Below, in pieces: positions 1 to 11,039 of a stretch of DNA of 64,000 nt. The DNA lies in the NCBI GenBank assembly GCA_948474755.1, contig CAOLHI010000651.1, positions 248,001 through 312,000 of the forward strand. The letters are read 5' to 3'. Origin of the DNA: Ctenosaura bakeri. Lineage: Eukaryota > Chordata > Lepidosauria > Squamata > Iguanidae. How positions within the stretch are numbered: position 1 is the first letter of the stretch; each line of letters begins with the position of its first letter. The translations under genes and the position numbers were made by a program. A model generated the notes under the pieces. It saw nothing but the letters and a program-made list of their open reading frames with translations, was not told the origin of the DNA and did no database searches.

Positions 1-331
1 TCCGCTCTCAAGGTCCAGGACTATGAGACAGGTGTCGTATTACCCATTTCCCTCTAAAAATCCCTATTTCAAGTCAGTCTCTGACTCTTTAGTTAGCTGT
101 GTGACTCTGGTGTCTTGAATATTTGTCTGTACTTAATAAAACATCATTCTTGCTATTTTAAACCGTCTGACTGCTTGACTGACCTGACCCCGTAGACGCT
201 GGGTTGAAAGATCCTGCTAAGTTACCCTGCCTCTCGCTAGCTTTTGTGAGTGCTCCAGCTAATTTTCCCCAAAGTTGTGTTGTTTGGTTATTTAGGTGTC
301 CCTCCCGGGACCCCCAGAGATCAGGGTAACA
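1..331 (+). mobile_element. 3' part of a long terminal repeat (LTR element, partial)
   Basis: The sequence carries an AATAAA polyadenylation signal at 135-140, then about 190 bases that look like R/U5, ending GGGTAACA at 331. A terminal CA is the normal end of a retroviral or Ty3/Gypsy LTR, and the end resembles the terminus of the second LTR in this window at 56.5-57.8 kb. The 5' part lies outside the window, so neither the start nor the target-site duplication can be checked. No gag, pol or env coding is visible. Class (ERV or Gypsy) is undetermined. Confidence 0.45.
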
Positions 332-704
332 GTAGGTTACTGCTGTAAAGCAGCAGAGATATATCTTTTTATTATGAAAAGGAATTAATAACAAGAAACT
401 ATTTTTGATTAAACTAGTTACTTCCAAGCATTGGAGGATGCATGGGGAAAAGGCTAGGCATAAAGTAGTGTAAAAGCTTGATTGTGTTTGAAACTTTGTT
501 AATCATAACCTCTCTCTTTCTTTCTAAATGCTATCTAGTCAAAAAGATCTAAATACCAGATGAGAAGGAAAAGCAGTCTGGTTTACAAAGAGCTTATCTG
601 TGCCAATTCTACTTGAAGAAATTATGCTTGTCCACATCTTTTCACTACTGGAAGCAAGAGTAGTAATATTTGTCTGCTTCTGTGGCTACTGCCTGCTGAA
701 ACAA
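332..704. other. Intronic or upstream sequence, no gene seen
   Basis: AT-rich unique-looking sequence upstream of the first recognised STON2 coding exon. I see no convincing exon, RNA gene or named repeat. Confidence 0.5.
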
Positions 705-878
705 AGGCCATTTCCACACTATACTGTTATACTGCTATTATTCCACTTTCAGTATCCTGTAGAATCCTGGCATTTGTAGTTTAGAGAGGGACCTTTAGAA
801 TTCTTGGCCAGAGAGCTCTTTGGGCTCAATAAACTACAAACTCCAGCATTCCATAGGATGTTGAAAGTGGAATAATAG
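705..878. mobile_element. Palindromic MITE, 3'-truncated copy
   Basis: The left arm (about 735-784) and right arm (about 831-878) are inverted repeats of each other. The left outer end, aGGCCATTTCCACACTA, matches the intact copy at 8426-8596. The right outer end with its terminal GGAAAGGCC is missing. A third, half copy is at about 37131-37218. No protein is encoded, so it is non-autonomous. Confidence 0.75.
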
Positions 879-1051
879 AAGTCACATTTCAAATAAGATC
901 AGCACAATTTATTGGTATGTTTTCACATATGCATATGAACTTCACCAACTTTGTTTTTCTGTTCAGAATCAAGGTGCACTTGTGTGAAGTAAGTGCTAGT
1001 GGCTTCAGCAGAATTAGCAGTAAAAGAGTACTTTAGCATTAAACTGATTTC

Positions 1052-1094
<43 letters not shown>
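1052..1094. repeat. (TTTC)n microsatellite
   Basis: About ten uninterrupted TTTC units; the complement is a GAAA run. Confidence 0.95.
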
Positions 1095-1508
1095 GTGTTC
1101 ACTGAGTAGAAAATCAACACTCCCTATGAAACTGTTCAAGCACAACATATCTGTAATGTTCTGTGGGGATTTCAGTTTTAGCATGGACTATGCTGTCCCC
1201 AAAAGTTATTTTGTAAATAGAATTGCTACAAGAATGTGCTTTTTAAAATTAGTCATGGGACATTCTAGACACCAAGTTAACCTCTCACCTCCTCTTACAC
1301 CATGACTGATTACAACTTCCATCATCCACAGACAGCATCACCACTGTAGTCTGATGGTGGAAGCTGTAAACTATCTCTTCTGGAGGATGCCAGAGGGGAA
1401 GACTGGGCTAATATACTCTATTCTCTTATTTTTTCTTAAATTGTATTTATATGATTCAATTGTTTATCTCTGTCCTTTTCTTTTTTTCTGACTGCTGCTG
1501 TGTTTCAG

Positions 1509-1589
1509 ATGAGAACAAGCACTTTGCAAAAGAAGTACCTGCCCTCTGCTGACTACATGGTCTACTGGTGGTGTGAAGATGAGTTATAA
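1509..1589 (+). CDS. Upstream ORF (26 codons) in the STON2 5'UTR
   Basis: A pyrimidine-rich tract ends in tttcag at 1503-1508, a strong splice acceptor. The first bases of the resulting exon are ATG, opening a 26-codon frame (starting MRTSTLQKKY) that stops with TAA at 1587-1589. That stop is 12 bases before the STON2 start codon and in another frame. It would be the first AUG scanning ribosomes meet in this exon, so it could reduce STON2 translation. Whether it is translated is inference; the peptide matches no family I recognise. Confidence 0.35.
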   Translation: MRTSTLQKKYLPSADYMVYWWCEDEL

Positions 1590-1601
1590 TGAGCAACAAG
1601 C

Positions 1602-1689
1602 ATGACCTCACTGGCCAATATCATTGCTTCCCAGCAGTCTGAGTGGGTCTCCTTCAGTGATGGGCCACACATACCTTTTCCCTCCAGCG
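1602..1689 (+). CDS. STON2: STON2 (stonin 2), first coding exon
   Basis: Stonin 2 is an endocytic adaptor that links AP-2 and synaptotagmin during clathrin-mediated recycling of synaptic vesicles. This exon encodes the N-terminus, beginning MTSLANIIASQQSEWVSF, which aligns residue by residue with the mammalian N-terminus. It contains the first WVxF motif (1644-1655), the type of motif known to bind the AP-2 alpha-appendage. The ATG at 1602 is chosen by that similarity and because an in-frame TGA lies just upstream at 1590. The exon probably begins at 1509 after the acceptor at 1507-1508, giving 93 bases of 5'UTR. It ends at a good donor (G|GTAGGT, GT at 1690-1691) in phase 1, which matches the two-base start of the next exon. 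Confidence 0.85.
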
Positions 1690-3011
1690 GTAGGTTCCTT
1701 CTCTCTGATGAAACAGGGTGCTGTCGTAGATCAAACTAAAGTTAGCAAAGGTAACATTGCACTGTTTTGCCTCAATCCAGAGATGCTTCTGGGCTGTAGT
1801 GAATTGACATAGCTCAATACATGTGCAGTCACCTCCATTAAGGCAGATTGATGGTACTTTCCACCTTTTTCTGTGCCTTTTTATTTGTGCACTGATGGTA
1901 GCGTTCCAAATAAGTTCTTGACCTGCTGGCACTTCCTCAACTATCCGCCTCACTGCTAAGGTTGGAAGTTGATTTTCTTTTTATCAAGGTGAGAATTCAT
2001 AAAATGTTAATACTTTATGGGGAAAGACTCATGAACTCAGAGGAAAGCAATCTAGCAAAACTGTGTTTCACTGAACAATGTGGTTAGGGTGGATGTCCTC
2101 AGTATTGGACGATATGATCTCAATCTTATTTTGAGAATGCCCTGACTTTTTTTATCCCATAAGGGCAATTTTTTTAATTAGAGCTAGGATTTTTGAGACA
2201 GATTCTTATAAAAATGTATTTGCCAGGCAACTTGCAAGTATTCTCTCCATGGCTTGGCTTTTTAAAGAAAGAACAGTATTTTCAACACTCCTTCAAAGAT
2301 CATTTGTTGCTCTCAGAAAAGCTTTCACTGCCCTTCAGTTTCAGCTCATCAGAAACATAGGTTGGTGCTGAGAAAATAGAACAGGAACCCTGTACTGAAT
2401 TCCCCTCTTCTCTTTGTACTATCATGTACTTCAACTTGCCCCCACAAACTGCTGTTTCAATGTGTGTTTACTACTTCCAGTTTTTGGAGCCAGGACTTTG
2501 ATCCACAGGGACAATGGTGTTATCTGCCACCCCCTTCAAGCCTTCTTGTTCCCTCTTAACAATCCTTACAGTGGTGGAAAGTTGGGATAGATTTCTCAAC
2601 AGCAATACATCGTTTGTGAGTTACCCCTCTTAGGTAAAATATTTGGGGCAGTTTGGTGTGGAATGAGTAATTAAGAATCACTAGTTTTACTAAAGATCTG
2701 GTCTTGGAAGAGGGGAAAAAAGTGCTTGAATTGATTTGTTGTTATGGATCAACACATTTCCCTGTATTTTTTTTTCCCCTCCCATTGGGGTTGTGGCTAA
2801 GAGGACTGTCATGATGAGCACTTACATTTCAAAGGTTAATAACACTTCAGTATTGCCTACCCATCTTCACTTCATTGTCTAATAGGGATGGTTAAATTCA
2901 CAGCACAATGACAGGAGGACACGGGATAACTTGCAGGATGCCTTACAGAATGTCTGCAATGGGGAAAGAGAAAAGGAGAGAGAGAAATTTAACCTTGTAA
3001 CAGATTCGATA
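1690..3011. other. STON2 intron 1, first part
   Basis: Non-coding sequence with no named repeat that I can support. The small ORFs here have no recognisable similarity. Confidence 0.6.
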
Positions 3012-3381
3012 CAGTCAGCACTCCACATTTGTGGGTTTGATTATTCATGGATTCTTTGCTGTCACCTCTGCTACTTCCCTATGCCATTTTTAATAGGGAC
3101 TGCAAGCCTTATGAGACCAAGAAACTGCAAACAAGGCTTGTAAGTCCCTCTTAAAAATGGTGTGGGGCAGCAGTGGAGGTGGCCGTAAGCCCTACCAGCA
3201 AGCCACTTCTGCCTTGTGAAGGAATTCTGATGCCTCAAAGGAATCCATGATGGGTTGAGTATGGTGATCATACTTTTTTGTGTGTGTTAAATATGGTTTG
3301 GGAGGGCCTAGAGTGATTCGCAGTTTTTCCACTTTCACGGGGGTCCTGTGCCCCAACTCAAGGAATGTGGAGGGATGACTG
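3012..3381. mobile_element. Tigger/pogo-like non-autonomous DNA transposon, copy 1
   Basis: Terminal inverted repeats CAGTCAGCACTCCACATTT and (reverse of the right end) CAGTCATCCCTCCACATTC, flanked by TA on both sides (3010-3011 and 3382-3383). TA target sites and a CAGT start are typical of the Tc1/mariner superfamily, and this terminus style is that of Tigger/pogo elements. Closely similar along its length to the copy at 12107-12471. No transposase frame is visible. Confidence 0.8.
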
Positions 3382-3502
3382 TAGCTCTACTCAGGGCAGC
3401 TGAAAGCTTTTAAGTCATCTTTTGACATAGATGATTTACAAAAAGAGAAATTATCAGAGAGATGCTACATAATTCTCTTTTACATTTTGGATGTCACTTC
3501 AG

Positions 3503-3766
3503 GGCATACTGAGGAACCTCTTGAGGGATTTCTTTCTTCTTCTGATACATCCTCTGAAGGCATCCAAAACCTGGACCAAGAATTTCAGACTCTTGAACAT
3601 GCTAACTTTGAAGATGCAGTGGACAAACCGGCTATGGAGACCACATCAGTATGTTCACCTGAAAACCAGCCCTCTCCAAAGACTGATTTATCTTCATCAT
3701 TTAGCACGTGGGTCCAGTTTGAAGATGCACCCTGGACTAGCACTTCACTGGAGTGCACTCAAACAG
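3503..3766 (+). CDS. STON2: STON2, second coding exon
   Basis: An acidic, Ser/Thr-rich stretch of the stonin 2 N-terminal region. Read in the frame passing through 3505, it starts GHTEEPLEGFLSSS and ends FSTWVQFEDAPWTSTS, matching the mammalian order. It carries the second WVxF motif (3709-3720). The acceptor AG is at 3501-3502 and the donor GT at 3767-3768. The exon starts with two bases that complete a glycine codon begun in exon 1 and ends with one base of the next codon, so phases agree on both sides. This region is intrinsically disordered in known stonins and is less conserved than the C-terminal domains. Confidence 0.88.
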
Positions 3767-4468
3767 GTTGGAATATCATTTTACACTAAGATTTATTATA
3801 GTAACATCTGAGGGGTTAGCAATAGGTAACGCTAATAGAGAGAATCTGTGAACTAGTGCATACTTTATTTCATTGAAAATGAAAATGGAAGGAAAATATT
3901 TACCCTACCTTTCCTCTGAAGGCAAAATTTGGAAGCTCCTATGGAATTTGATCTAGGATTGTATAGACTAAATTTCCTATGGCTTTGCCCAGCCAAAGAA
4001 CTAAGACTTTGTTGAGATAAAGCCATTCCCAGAACTTGACCTGGGCCTTACACATTTCCCCCATTCATTGTCCTATGTAATCAGAAGGAGTTAAAAGAGA
4101 GTCCTCTGTTTAAAATGCTGTCCAATATGCTCATCTGGAGGATTTTTTTTTTCTGAGATGTGGCATAGTGTATCAGCAAATCTCAGAGCAGGTCAGTGAA
4201 GTCACTTGTAAGTCACTTGTAAACAATCTAAAATGACGTCAAGAGTTTAAATCCATTATAGTATTCAAATAATTTTAACTTAAGCTTGACATATCAGAAC
4301 TAAGCCATCATTTTAGCTACTAGATATTAAAATGAATAACTTGTTTTAACTTGGTATTAAAATAAGGGCAAAGTCAAGAGTTCTGTCATTTTACCTGCTC
4401 CTTCATCCTTTTAAAATTCAGGGCTTGAGCAGGGATCATCTATATATAAAGCATGGTCTCTATCACTG
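3767..4468. other. STON2 intron 2, first part
   Basis: AT-rich unique-looking intron sequence. A short direct repeat (gtcacttgtaa) occurs twice near 4200. Nothing else identified. Confidence 0.6.
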
Positions 4469-4575
4469 TTCAGAGCTTGGAAAAATTACTTTTTTTTGGA
4501 CTACAGTTGCCAGTGGCCATTCTGGCTGGAGACTTTGAGAGTTCTAGTCTAAACAAGTAACTTTCCAAGCTCTGG
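4469..4575. mobile_element. hAT-like MITE
   Basis: Short element with inverted ends: TTCAGAGCTTGGAAAAATTA on the left and GTAACTTTCCAAGCTCTGG on the right. The inner palindrome contains gactacag and ctagtc. The flanks TATCACTG (4461-4468) and TATCATGG (4576-4583) agree at six of eight positions, compatible with a decayed 8-bp hAT duplication. A related, more diverged copy is near 39040-39155. Confidence 0.6.
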
Positions 4576-4890
4576 TATCATGGTACTCCGATACCATTTT
4601 TTATTGTTTTAAAAATATTTTATTTAATGTTAATTGTTGAGTTTTCAAATATCGAATATTTGCTTAAAAGCTGGATACAAATATTGTAAAAATGTGCATG
4701 AAATTTACCACCTAAAAGGAATGTGTCTTAAGTTGCCCCATTGTCTCTAAGACCATGTGTCTAAGTCCAAGTTGCTTTCAGTCCTGGGCTAGGAAAATGA
4801 TGGGATATAAATTAAATTAATTACTTACAATTAGGAATGTGGCAGAGGTCTTGGGAAGGGGTCACAACAACAAAGGGATGGGAAGTTACC

Positions 4891-5000
4891 TCACATGTTA
4901 ATATGATTACCATCACTGTGATATGTTAGTATCACATGTTAACTATCACTGTGGTGTGTTAATATCACATGTTAGTATGATTACTATCACTGTGGTATGC
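4891..5000. repeat. Three-unit minisatellite
   Basis: Three tandem units of roughly 36-41 bases. Each begins TCACATGTTA, followed by (gattac/aac)tatcactgtg and a TGTTA or TATGC end. The middle unit has a small internal deletion. Confidence 0.8.
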
Positions 5001-7008
5001 AGAAGAATCAGTTAGAAAAAATATTAATATTACAGTGTTAATGTAAGGACCAGATCATAACCCACCCAGATTTAAGTTGTCTCTTGTATTGAGATCACAA
5101 GTCAGTAGGTTATTAGTTAAACATATTACTTGATTGTGCTGCATCCTAACATGCACTGAGACATGAAAATCAGAGCCAGAAAAAGTCCTATTGTGATTTG
5201 TGACATCTCGCCCACACTTCTCTCAAGGACTCTGCCTGATTCTAATAGCTCAAATAACCTGGACTTTTATCTTGCATCCTTGGAGAGGCACAATAGAACA
5301 AGAATCACATGGTGCTTATTGTATATCTACTCTGAAGCTGGAGAGTATTAAGCAAGAGGATAATACAGTCAAGGAGAAAGGAGGGCAGTAACTGAAAATG
5401 GAGACAGCTTGAGGTGATGGTAAAATCAGGATAAATCTAAAGTACTGCCTCATGCAAGAAAGGATGAATTGTTGTAGTGAATGGAGATGGAGATTTAGGT
5501 TACAATCCTGTTCTTACTTACTGGGAGTAAGCTACATGGAAAACTCATTGTGATTTACACTGATCATTGTGTTGTTAAGGATATTGTATAATCAAAAAAG
5601 ATTTGGAGGAAAATTTCTGGAGCTAGATAGAACTTGTTTTCAGGGCCAGTAAAAGTATATTCTGCTGTGACTTTTAGTACTCCAAATGATAGAAGCTGTT
5701 TGGATTTGTGGTTTTGGGGTGGAAAGGAAAGCTCCACCCACATCTTCCAAATGTGTGTCTGGGGAGGTAAAAGAGATAATGGAAACAAGCCCAGTCCTTT
5801 CCTCTTGCTTCCAACTATTGATTATATCTGTTTGCATGGAATCCAAGCACATATGAGCAGTACAAAATGAGATTCTGTGCGCACAATGGCATACTGCATT
5901 TTGGAAAGAATTTCTTGAAGAGATCCTCTGCGTGTACAGCTTGTACACCATGGTTTGGAATTGCTACAACTCATTTGCAATAACCTAAAGTTAAGATTAG
6001 TGTGAATTAGGCAATCAACCACATAAAGCCTCAGACCTCCATGCTATTTCTCCACATTTTCTTAATGTGTAAGAGGAGACTAGTGAAAGCTTTGGCCTTC
6101 AGCTTTAACTAAAACAGTGTTTTGCATTAAGTACAAACTTTGGAAAGTTAGGAAATTAGTTCATTCCAATGTTAATTGGATAACCAGCTCAAGATACCAG
6201 TCTGGCTTACATCAGATGTAATAAAGAACCTCTTTTCTGTCAGGGGCCACAATCCATCAAATGTATCCTGCTGGTGGCAATGGCATATTGGCAGTGGGGC
6301 AAGCCATCCTCTTTCTCTCTTTTGGCCACTGATTTTGTCTTTGTCCCACCTCCTTCCCTGCTCTCACAAGGGGCACAGAACAACAACTCCTGCCAGAGAT
6401 CTGACCTGTTCACTTGCAGAAGGCTCTCGAAATTAAGTCTGTGGGCTTCAGGTTGCCCACTGGAATGAATGTGCAGTGTGTATAAAATCTCCAGTGTTTA
6501 CCTTATAACAATTGAAGAGTATTCATAAGATTAAGCTACTAATTACCCTGTGGCATGCTCAGACACTCTCCTTGCCTTGGGAAAGCTTGCCAGGAACATT
6601 TTAAGATACTGCATTTTCTTTTTTCTTTTTTTTCTTTTTCAGACAGGCTTTTGGCCATTAAATGATCATTGCATAAGGGAGTGATTTACCTTTAATATAG
6701 GTTGTTGCTCAGTTTGTTTCAACTTTAAAAAGTTTCAGACCTTTTAATTCTGTGCTGCTTTAATAATTACAATGATTTAATTGGCTTTTTCATTATTCTT
6801 TCATATTATGATAGATTTCTAGCAATATTTTGTTTTAATCTTTGTTATCAGCTCGGTAGGTATGGGGGGAAAGGTGAGGTATTAATTAATTGATTAAACA
6901 AACAAACATTCCAGTGATATTTTTCACAATGCAAGATTTTACTTTCTAATATTCCTCCCTACTCTTTTTAGTATTGCTTACCTTCCACAAATTTCTTGTT
7001 CTCTTAAG
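5001..7008. other. Rest of STON2 intron 2
   Basis: No supported gene or named repeat. The overlapping short ORFs around 5640-6020 lie on both strands and look like chance frames. A T-rich run near 6617-6640 and an AAAC run near 6895 are the only simple-sequence features. Confidence 0.55.
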
Positions 7009-7205
7009 CCTCTTCTCCAAAAAAATTCTGCTGGACATGTCCTCCTTTGGGATCTTCTGAAGGACAGCCTCTTACCTCAGATAGCAGTTGGACAACTACG
7101 TCAGAAAACACCAGCAGCCCAAGTATCACTCCTTCTTATACAGATCTTCAGTCCATAAATACAGAAGATCTGACCAGTGGGGAGTATCTGCAGCAGACTC
7201 AACTG
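7009..7205 (+). CDS. STON2: STON2, third coding exon, with an internal frame break
   Basis: The acceptor is at 7007-7008 (cttaag) and the donor at 7206 (CTG|GTAAGC). The first part reads CWTCPPLGSSEGQPLTSDSS, then WTTTSENTSSPS and SYTDLQSINTEDLTSG, clearly orthologous to mammalian stonin 2. After the G run at 7179-7182 the similarity continues in a different frame (V-S-A-A-D-S-T, then D N S S S across the splice), where mammals have SGADSTDNSSS. The exon is 197 bases; 198 would be needed for the phase of the next exon. So one base appears to be missing at or near the G run. Either the assembly dropped a base or this allele is shifted. The intact state of all other exons favours an assembly error. 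Confidence 0.8.
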
Positions 7206-8095
7206 GTAAGCAAGCTCCTTATGCTTTACAGATTACTTAAAATTGCAGTTGGGACATCATTGCTGTTCCAGCATATTTGCATTTCCTTCATTCACAAGTG
7301 TAGACATTTTCCACTTTAAAAGTTTCCACCACTTACTTGTTGGTGCCTAGCTCAGGAAACCTTTTTTTCCCCTTAAGTCCTATTTACTCATTCTTGAAAC
7401 ATGTAGTGGGAGGCAGGCAGCATAGCCTGTTATCCAGTGCCATGTGTGTTAGGAGCTGAGTTAGTGAAACACCCTGTCTCCCCGAATTGTGTTGTATGGT
7501 GAGAATCTAAGCATCATTCCCCACATATTCTTTAAAGCAAAGGAGGAGGATGGTAAGAGTTGAACAATTGATCTTCAAGTCATGTCTGATGTGGTCCTTA
7601 GAGAGGAAAATAAATAGGCTATGTGACTGTTAGAAACAAAACATAGAATTAGGTTTCATTTTGCAATTTGGAATTAAGCCTGGTTCCCCTTCCCAGTGTG
7701 CTGGAAGGTGGAAAGCCTAAAGATTCGTGCAAACAATGCACCCTCCTTCACTGCTTCAAAAGAATTAAAAATTGCTGTCCTGTGCATCCAGCATTGGGTT
7801 TTGGGGACAATGCCACAGGGCTTTGTAACTAGGGACATTTCTGGGCAGTGGGAAAAATGTATAACAAGTTTAAAGGATAGCTGCCTCAAACTGAAACTGT
7901 CAGCTTTCCTGGGTAAACTGTTGAGTGACACACTGAGCAAAATAGGGCAATCTGAACATTGTGGGAAGGCTCTGCAAATAAATAGATGTCTTGACTGGGT
8001 TTGGCATGCTTCTTTTGGCTTTCTTGACTCTCTGTCATCATCCAGTGTGGAAAGTCAAGCATGTTTAGTGGGATAATTTGCAGCAAGACACAGTT
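7206..8095. other. Start of STON2 intron 3, no gene seen
   Basis: The intron runs from 7206 to 53024 (about 45.8 kb). This first part has two overlapping ORFs of 126 and 88 codons on opposite strands (7674-8076) without recognisable similarity, most likely chance frames. Confidence 0.55.
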
Positions 8096-8277
8096 ACGAT
8101 TGTTGTGTGCTTTCAAGTTATTCTCAACTTATGGCAACTCTAAGAACCTGTCACAGAGTTTTCTTGATGCTGAGAATGTATGACATGTCCAAAGTCATCC
8201 AGTAGGTTTCCATGGCTGAGCAGAGAACTGAACCCTATTTTCCAGGATGGTAGTCCAGCATCAAAACCACTTGCCTT
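8096..8277 (-). mobile_element. MIR-like tRNA-derived SINE
   Basis: The segment has the MIR/CORE-SINE-type arrangement in reverse: gtccaaagtcatccagtagg, then ggtttccatggctgag, then the reverse of a B box (ctgaaccct) and tagtccag...aaccact. It begins at a tgttgtgtgctttcaagt 3' tail. The same family occurs at 39655-39779 plus 40258-40390. Confidence 0.7.
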
Positions 8278-8425
8278 CTCCTACAAGTGGTAGGGATCTA
8301 ATTGCAGAATTGAGAAACTGCATTTTCAATGACCGTGAGCTACTGTGCACTGCAGAAACCCCCCAACTTCCTGCCGGTTTTGCTAATAAGGTGTGGAGTT
8401 GGAATATAAGAGCAACAGGCTCTTA

Positions 8426-8596
8426 TGGCCTTTCCGCACTACATTGTTATAGTGCTATTATTCCACTTTCAACATCCTGTGGAATCCTGGGGTTTGCAGT
8501 TTAGGGAGGGGCATTTAGAATTCTCAGCCAAAGAGCTCTTTGGCCTAAGTAAACTACAAACCCCAAAATTCCAGAGAATGTAATGCGGAAAGGCCC
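8426..8596. mobile_element. Palindromic MITE, intact copy, TTA duplication
   Basis: The ends are inverted repeats: tGGCCTTTCCGCACTACA on the left and, reversed, GGGCCTTTCCGCATTACA on the right. Most of the 171-bp element is a long imperfect palindrome. TTA flanks both sides (8423-8425 and 8597-8599). A TTA duplication with a GGGCC start is compatible with PIF/Harbinger non-autonomous elements; the superfamily is inference. Confidence 0.8.
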
Positions 8597-11039
8597 TTAG
8601 AGTGGTGTGTGTGTTTATGTACTTGTATATGACCCCCTGTGATTGAAAACAAGCTAGAATTGGTGAAAGCATTGTAAATATATAGAGTTCACTGATTTAC
8701 TGTTTGGGACTGAGTCTTGCAACACCACAGTGAGCTAGTCTCTCCTTGTGAATTAACTACATGGCTGATTAGCTTGCCATCTCCTGATGTGGTTTCCAAG
8801 TGGCTGGAGATCAAATCAATGAGGTTTTAGTGGTAGCACAGATTTGTAACTTGTCTCATATGCTCAGGCTGTTGGAAGTGTGCATATTGCCAACTGTACA
8901 GAACTGTTGGGAGCATGTGTATTGCCAACTGTATTCAAAGCTGGCATTTCTCATCAACATAACCAAGTTCTGTCCCCAGAAACTGGCAGGACCACACAAG
9001 GAGTTGGAAGGAGAAGGGTGGGCTCCTCACACAGAAATAAGACTCTGCTTCTTTGTACCTTAATGTGGTTGTGTCAAAAGCCTGGGAAGGGATGAAGAAA
9101 TCATACCGGTAAGAAGCAGAAGAATGTGGTTCAGCCTTGATGAGAGGTTTAGAGGATCAATTTTAGGCCTAGCTGTTCTTAAGCACAAGGAGCTAATTGG
9201 AAGCAGATTTCGTATAAAAGAATAGAGAATGTCAGGAGAAACGTTTTGGTCCAAATGTTATCTGCTATTTGTGTGTGATTTGTTCCTAAATAAATAAAGG
9301 CTGTTGCGGAATTTATTCTGGTTTTTTTTTAAATTCCCCCTCGATATTGTTTCTAAGGTTGATATATTACTTGGTATTTCAGAAGACTTGAATCTACATT
9401 AGCCAATTTGTGATGAGTGCAAAACTGAACTGTTCAATTATTGCCTGCATGGGCAGTATTATGGCAATTATTTATTAGACCTGACCCAAAAAAAAAAAAA
9501 AAAGGCTGCTGTCAGTAATGAAATGAAGAGTATCCCTTTTATTTCTTATTTAGAAATATTCAAGGCACAGTCTCACTTCACCCTGTTTTTGGAAGTCCCA
9601 GGAGTCTCCCTTGTTGATTATAATAGGAAGTTCAACAATGTGTTTAATGTTTTTGAACTTGAAGGTTTGGTAATACCTTCTGAGGTGTGTCTGTTCCTGT
9701 TCTTTGTTGCATGACTAACATGCAGGCACATAGTTTTATAATGTGTGCACCACTGTTACCATTTCAGGCAAAATGAGAAGTTTGGTCCTTCTCAATCCTG
9801 CTCTTTTTAAAAAGAGCATTTGTTTTGGGGCAGGACAGAGAACGGAGGATGCAGCAGAGATGGGAAGTTAAACTCTCCTCATTGTTAAAAATTGGCAGTG
9901 TGCAACACCTTTGGCAGGAGGAAGGAATCCTCTTTTTATAGTGTACCCAGAAAGAAAATGTTGAAGGCTGGTACTGAAGGATGCAGAGCTTGATTCAGGA
10001 TGTGAAGACTTAGTGGAACTCTACACTTGATGTTCCTGAGACTGGGTGAGCAAGAGAGAACATTTTGGTAACACAAGTTCTGGGGATTTAATTTCCCTCA
10101 CTCACTAAACAAGTAGCAGTTGGACACTGTCATAGTTTCCACACTATAAGGATTCTGGCTCAAAGACCTTGAATATCGATGCTGACACAGATACAGCCAA
10201 CAAAGAGCACCAAAATCACTGAAACAGTTTCTCATTTGTTCTGCATCTCTCTCTCCCCCCTCTCTCTTTTTCTCTTTCTTAAAAAAAATTTGATTGGAAG
10301 CAAAAAGCAAGCTCCAATAAACACATTTCCTGATTGGAAATTAGAGCTGCCAGTGACTAAAATATATACATTTTTTGATTTAGGAAGCTTGCAGAGAGTT
10401 TGTGAGAAGTTCAAAAATGTATCAGATTGGGACAAAAGATTCCAAAGTGGGTCCAAAGCCTCAGGACCAGCCTGGTTTCTCTTGGACCACTTTAGATATA
10501 AAATCTCCTTGACTTCGAAGGTAATCTAAATAGTGAGGGGTCTTTGCTTTAAATTCATGACATGCATCATATGTTGCACAATCCTCCTGATATCACTTGG
10601 CTTCCTTGGAAAGAAAAAGAAAAAACCTTTGATGTAACATCTGCCTTTCAGGTTTTCCATTGAACAGCTATACTCAGTTCACCAAACTTCTGTTTTTTAA
10701 AATGTGAGACTGTTTAAAAGCAAATTTGGGGATAACAGAGAGTTTATCTGCAGGAGGTGCAATTTTCACATCAGTGGGCATATAGAACTGATTAACTTAA
10801 GAAATGTCAGCGTTTCCATAATTTTAGGCTTTTATTAACTGCTAAAGTGGTACTAAAGAGACTCTACTGTTATGGCCAATCTTCCTCCAATCTGGTGTCC
10901 TCAGTATCTGTTAGGCTGTGACTCCCATCACTCCTAGCTAACATGTCCATTGAGTATTGCAGCTCATCACATCTGAAAGGAACTAATGTAAGAAGCTAGC
11001 TTAGATATCAGTTCTGCTGGTGATGTGACTTGGGCTGAA
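8597..11039. other. Intron 3, unique-looking
   Basis: No gene seen. It holds a poly-A run at about 9488-9503, a pyrimidine tract near 10241-10280 and a weak trace of the common palindromic motif (gactcccatcactcctagct) near 10920. Confidence 0.5.
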
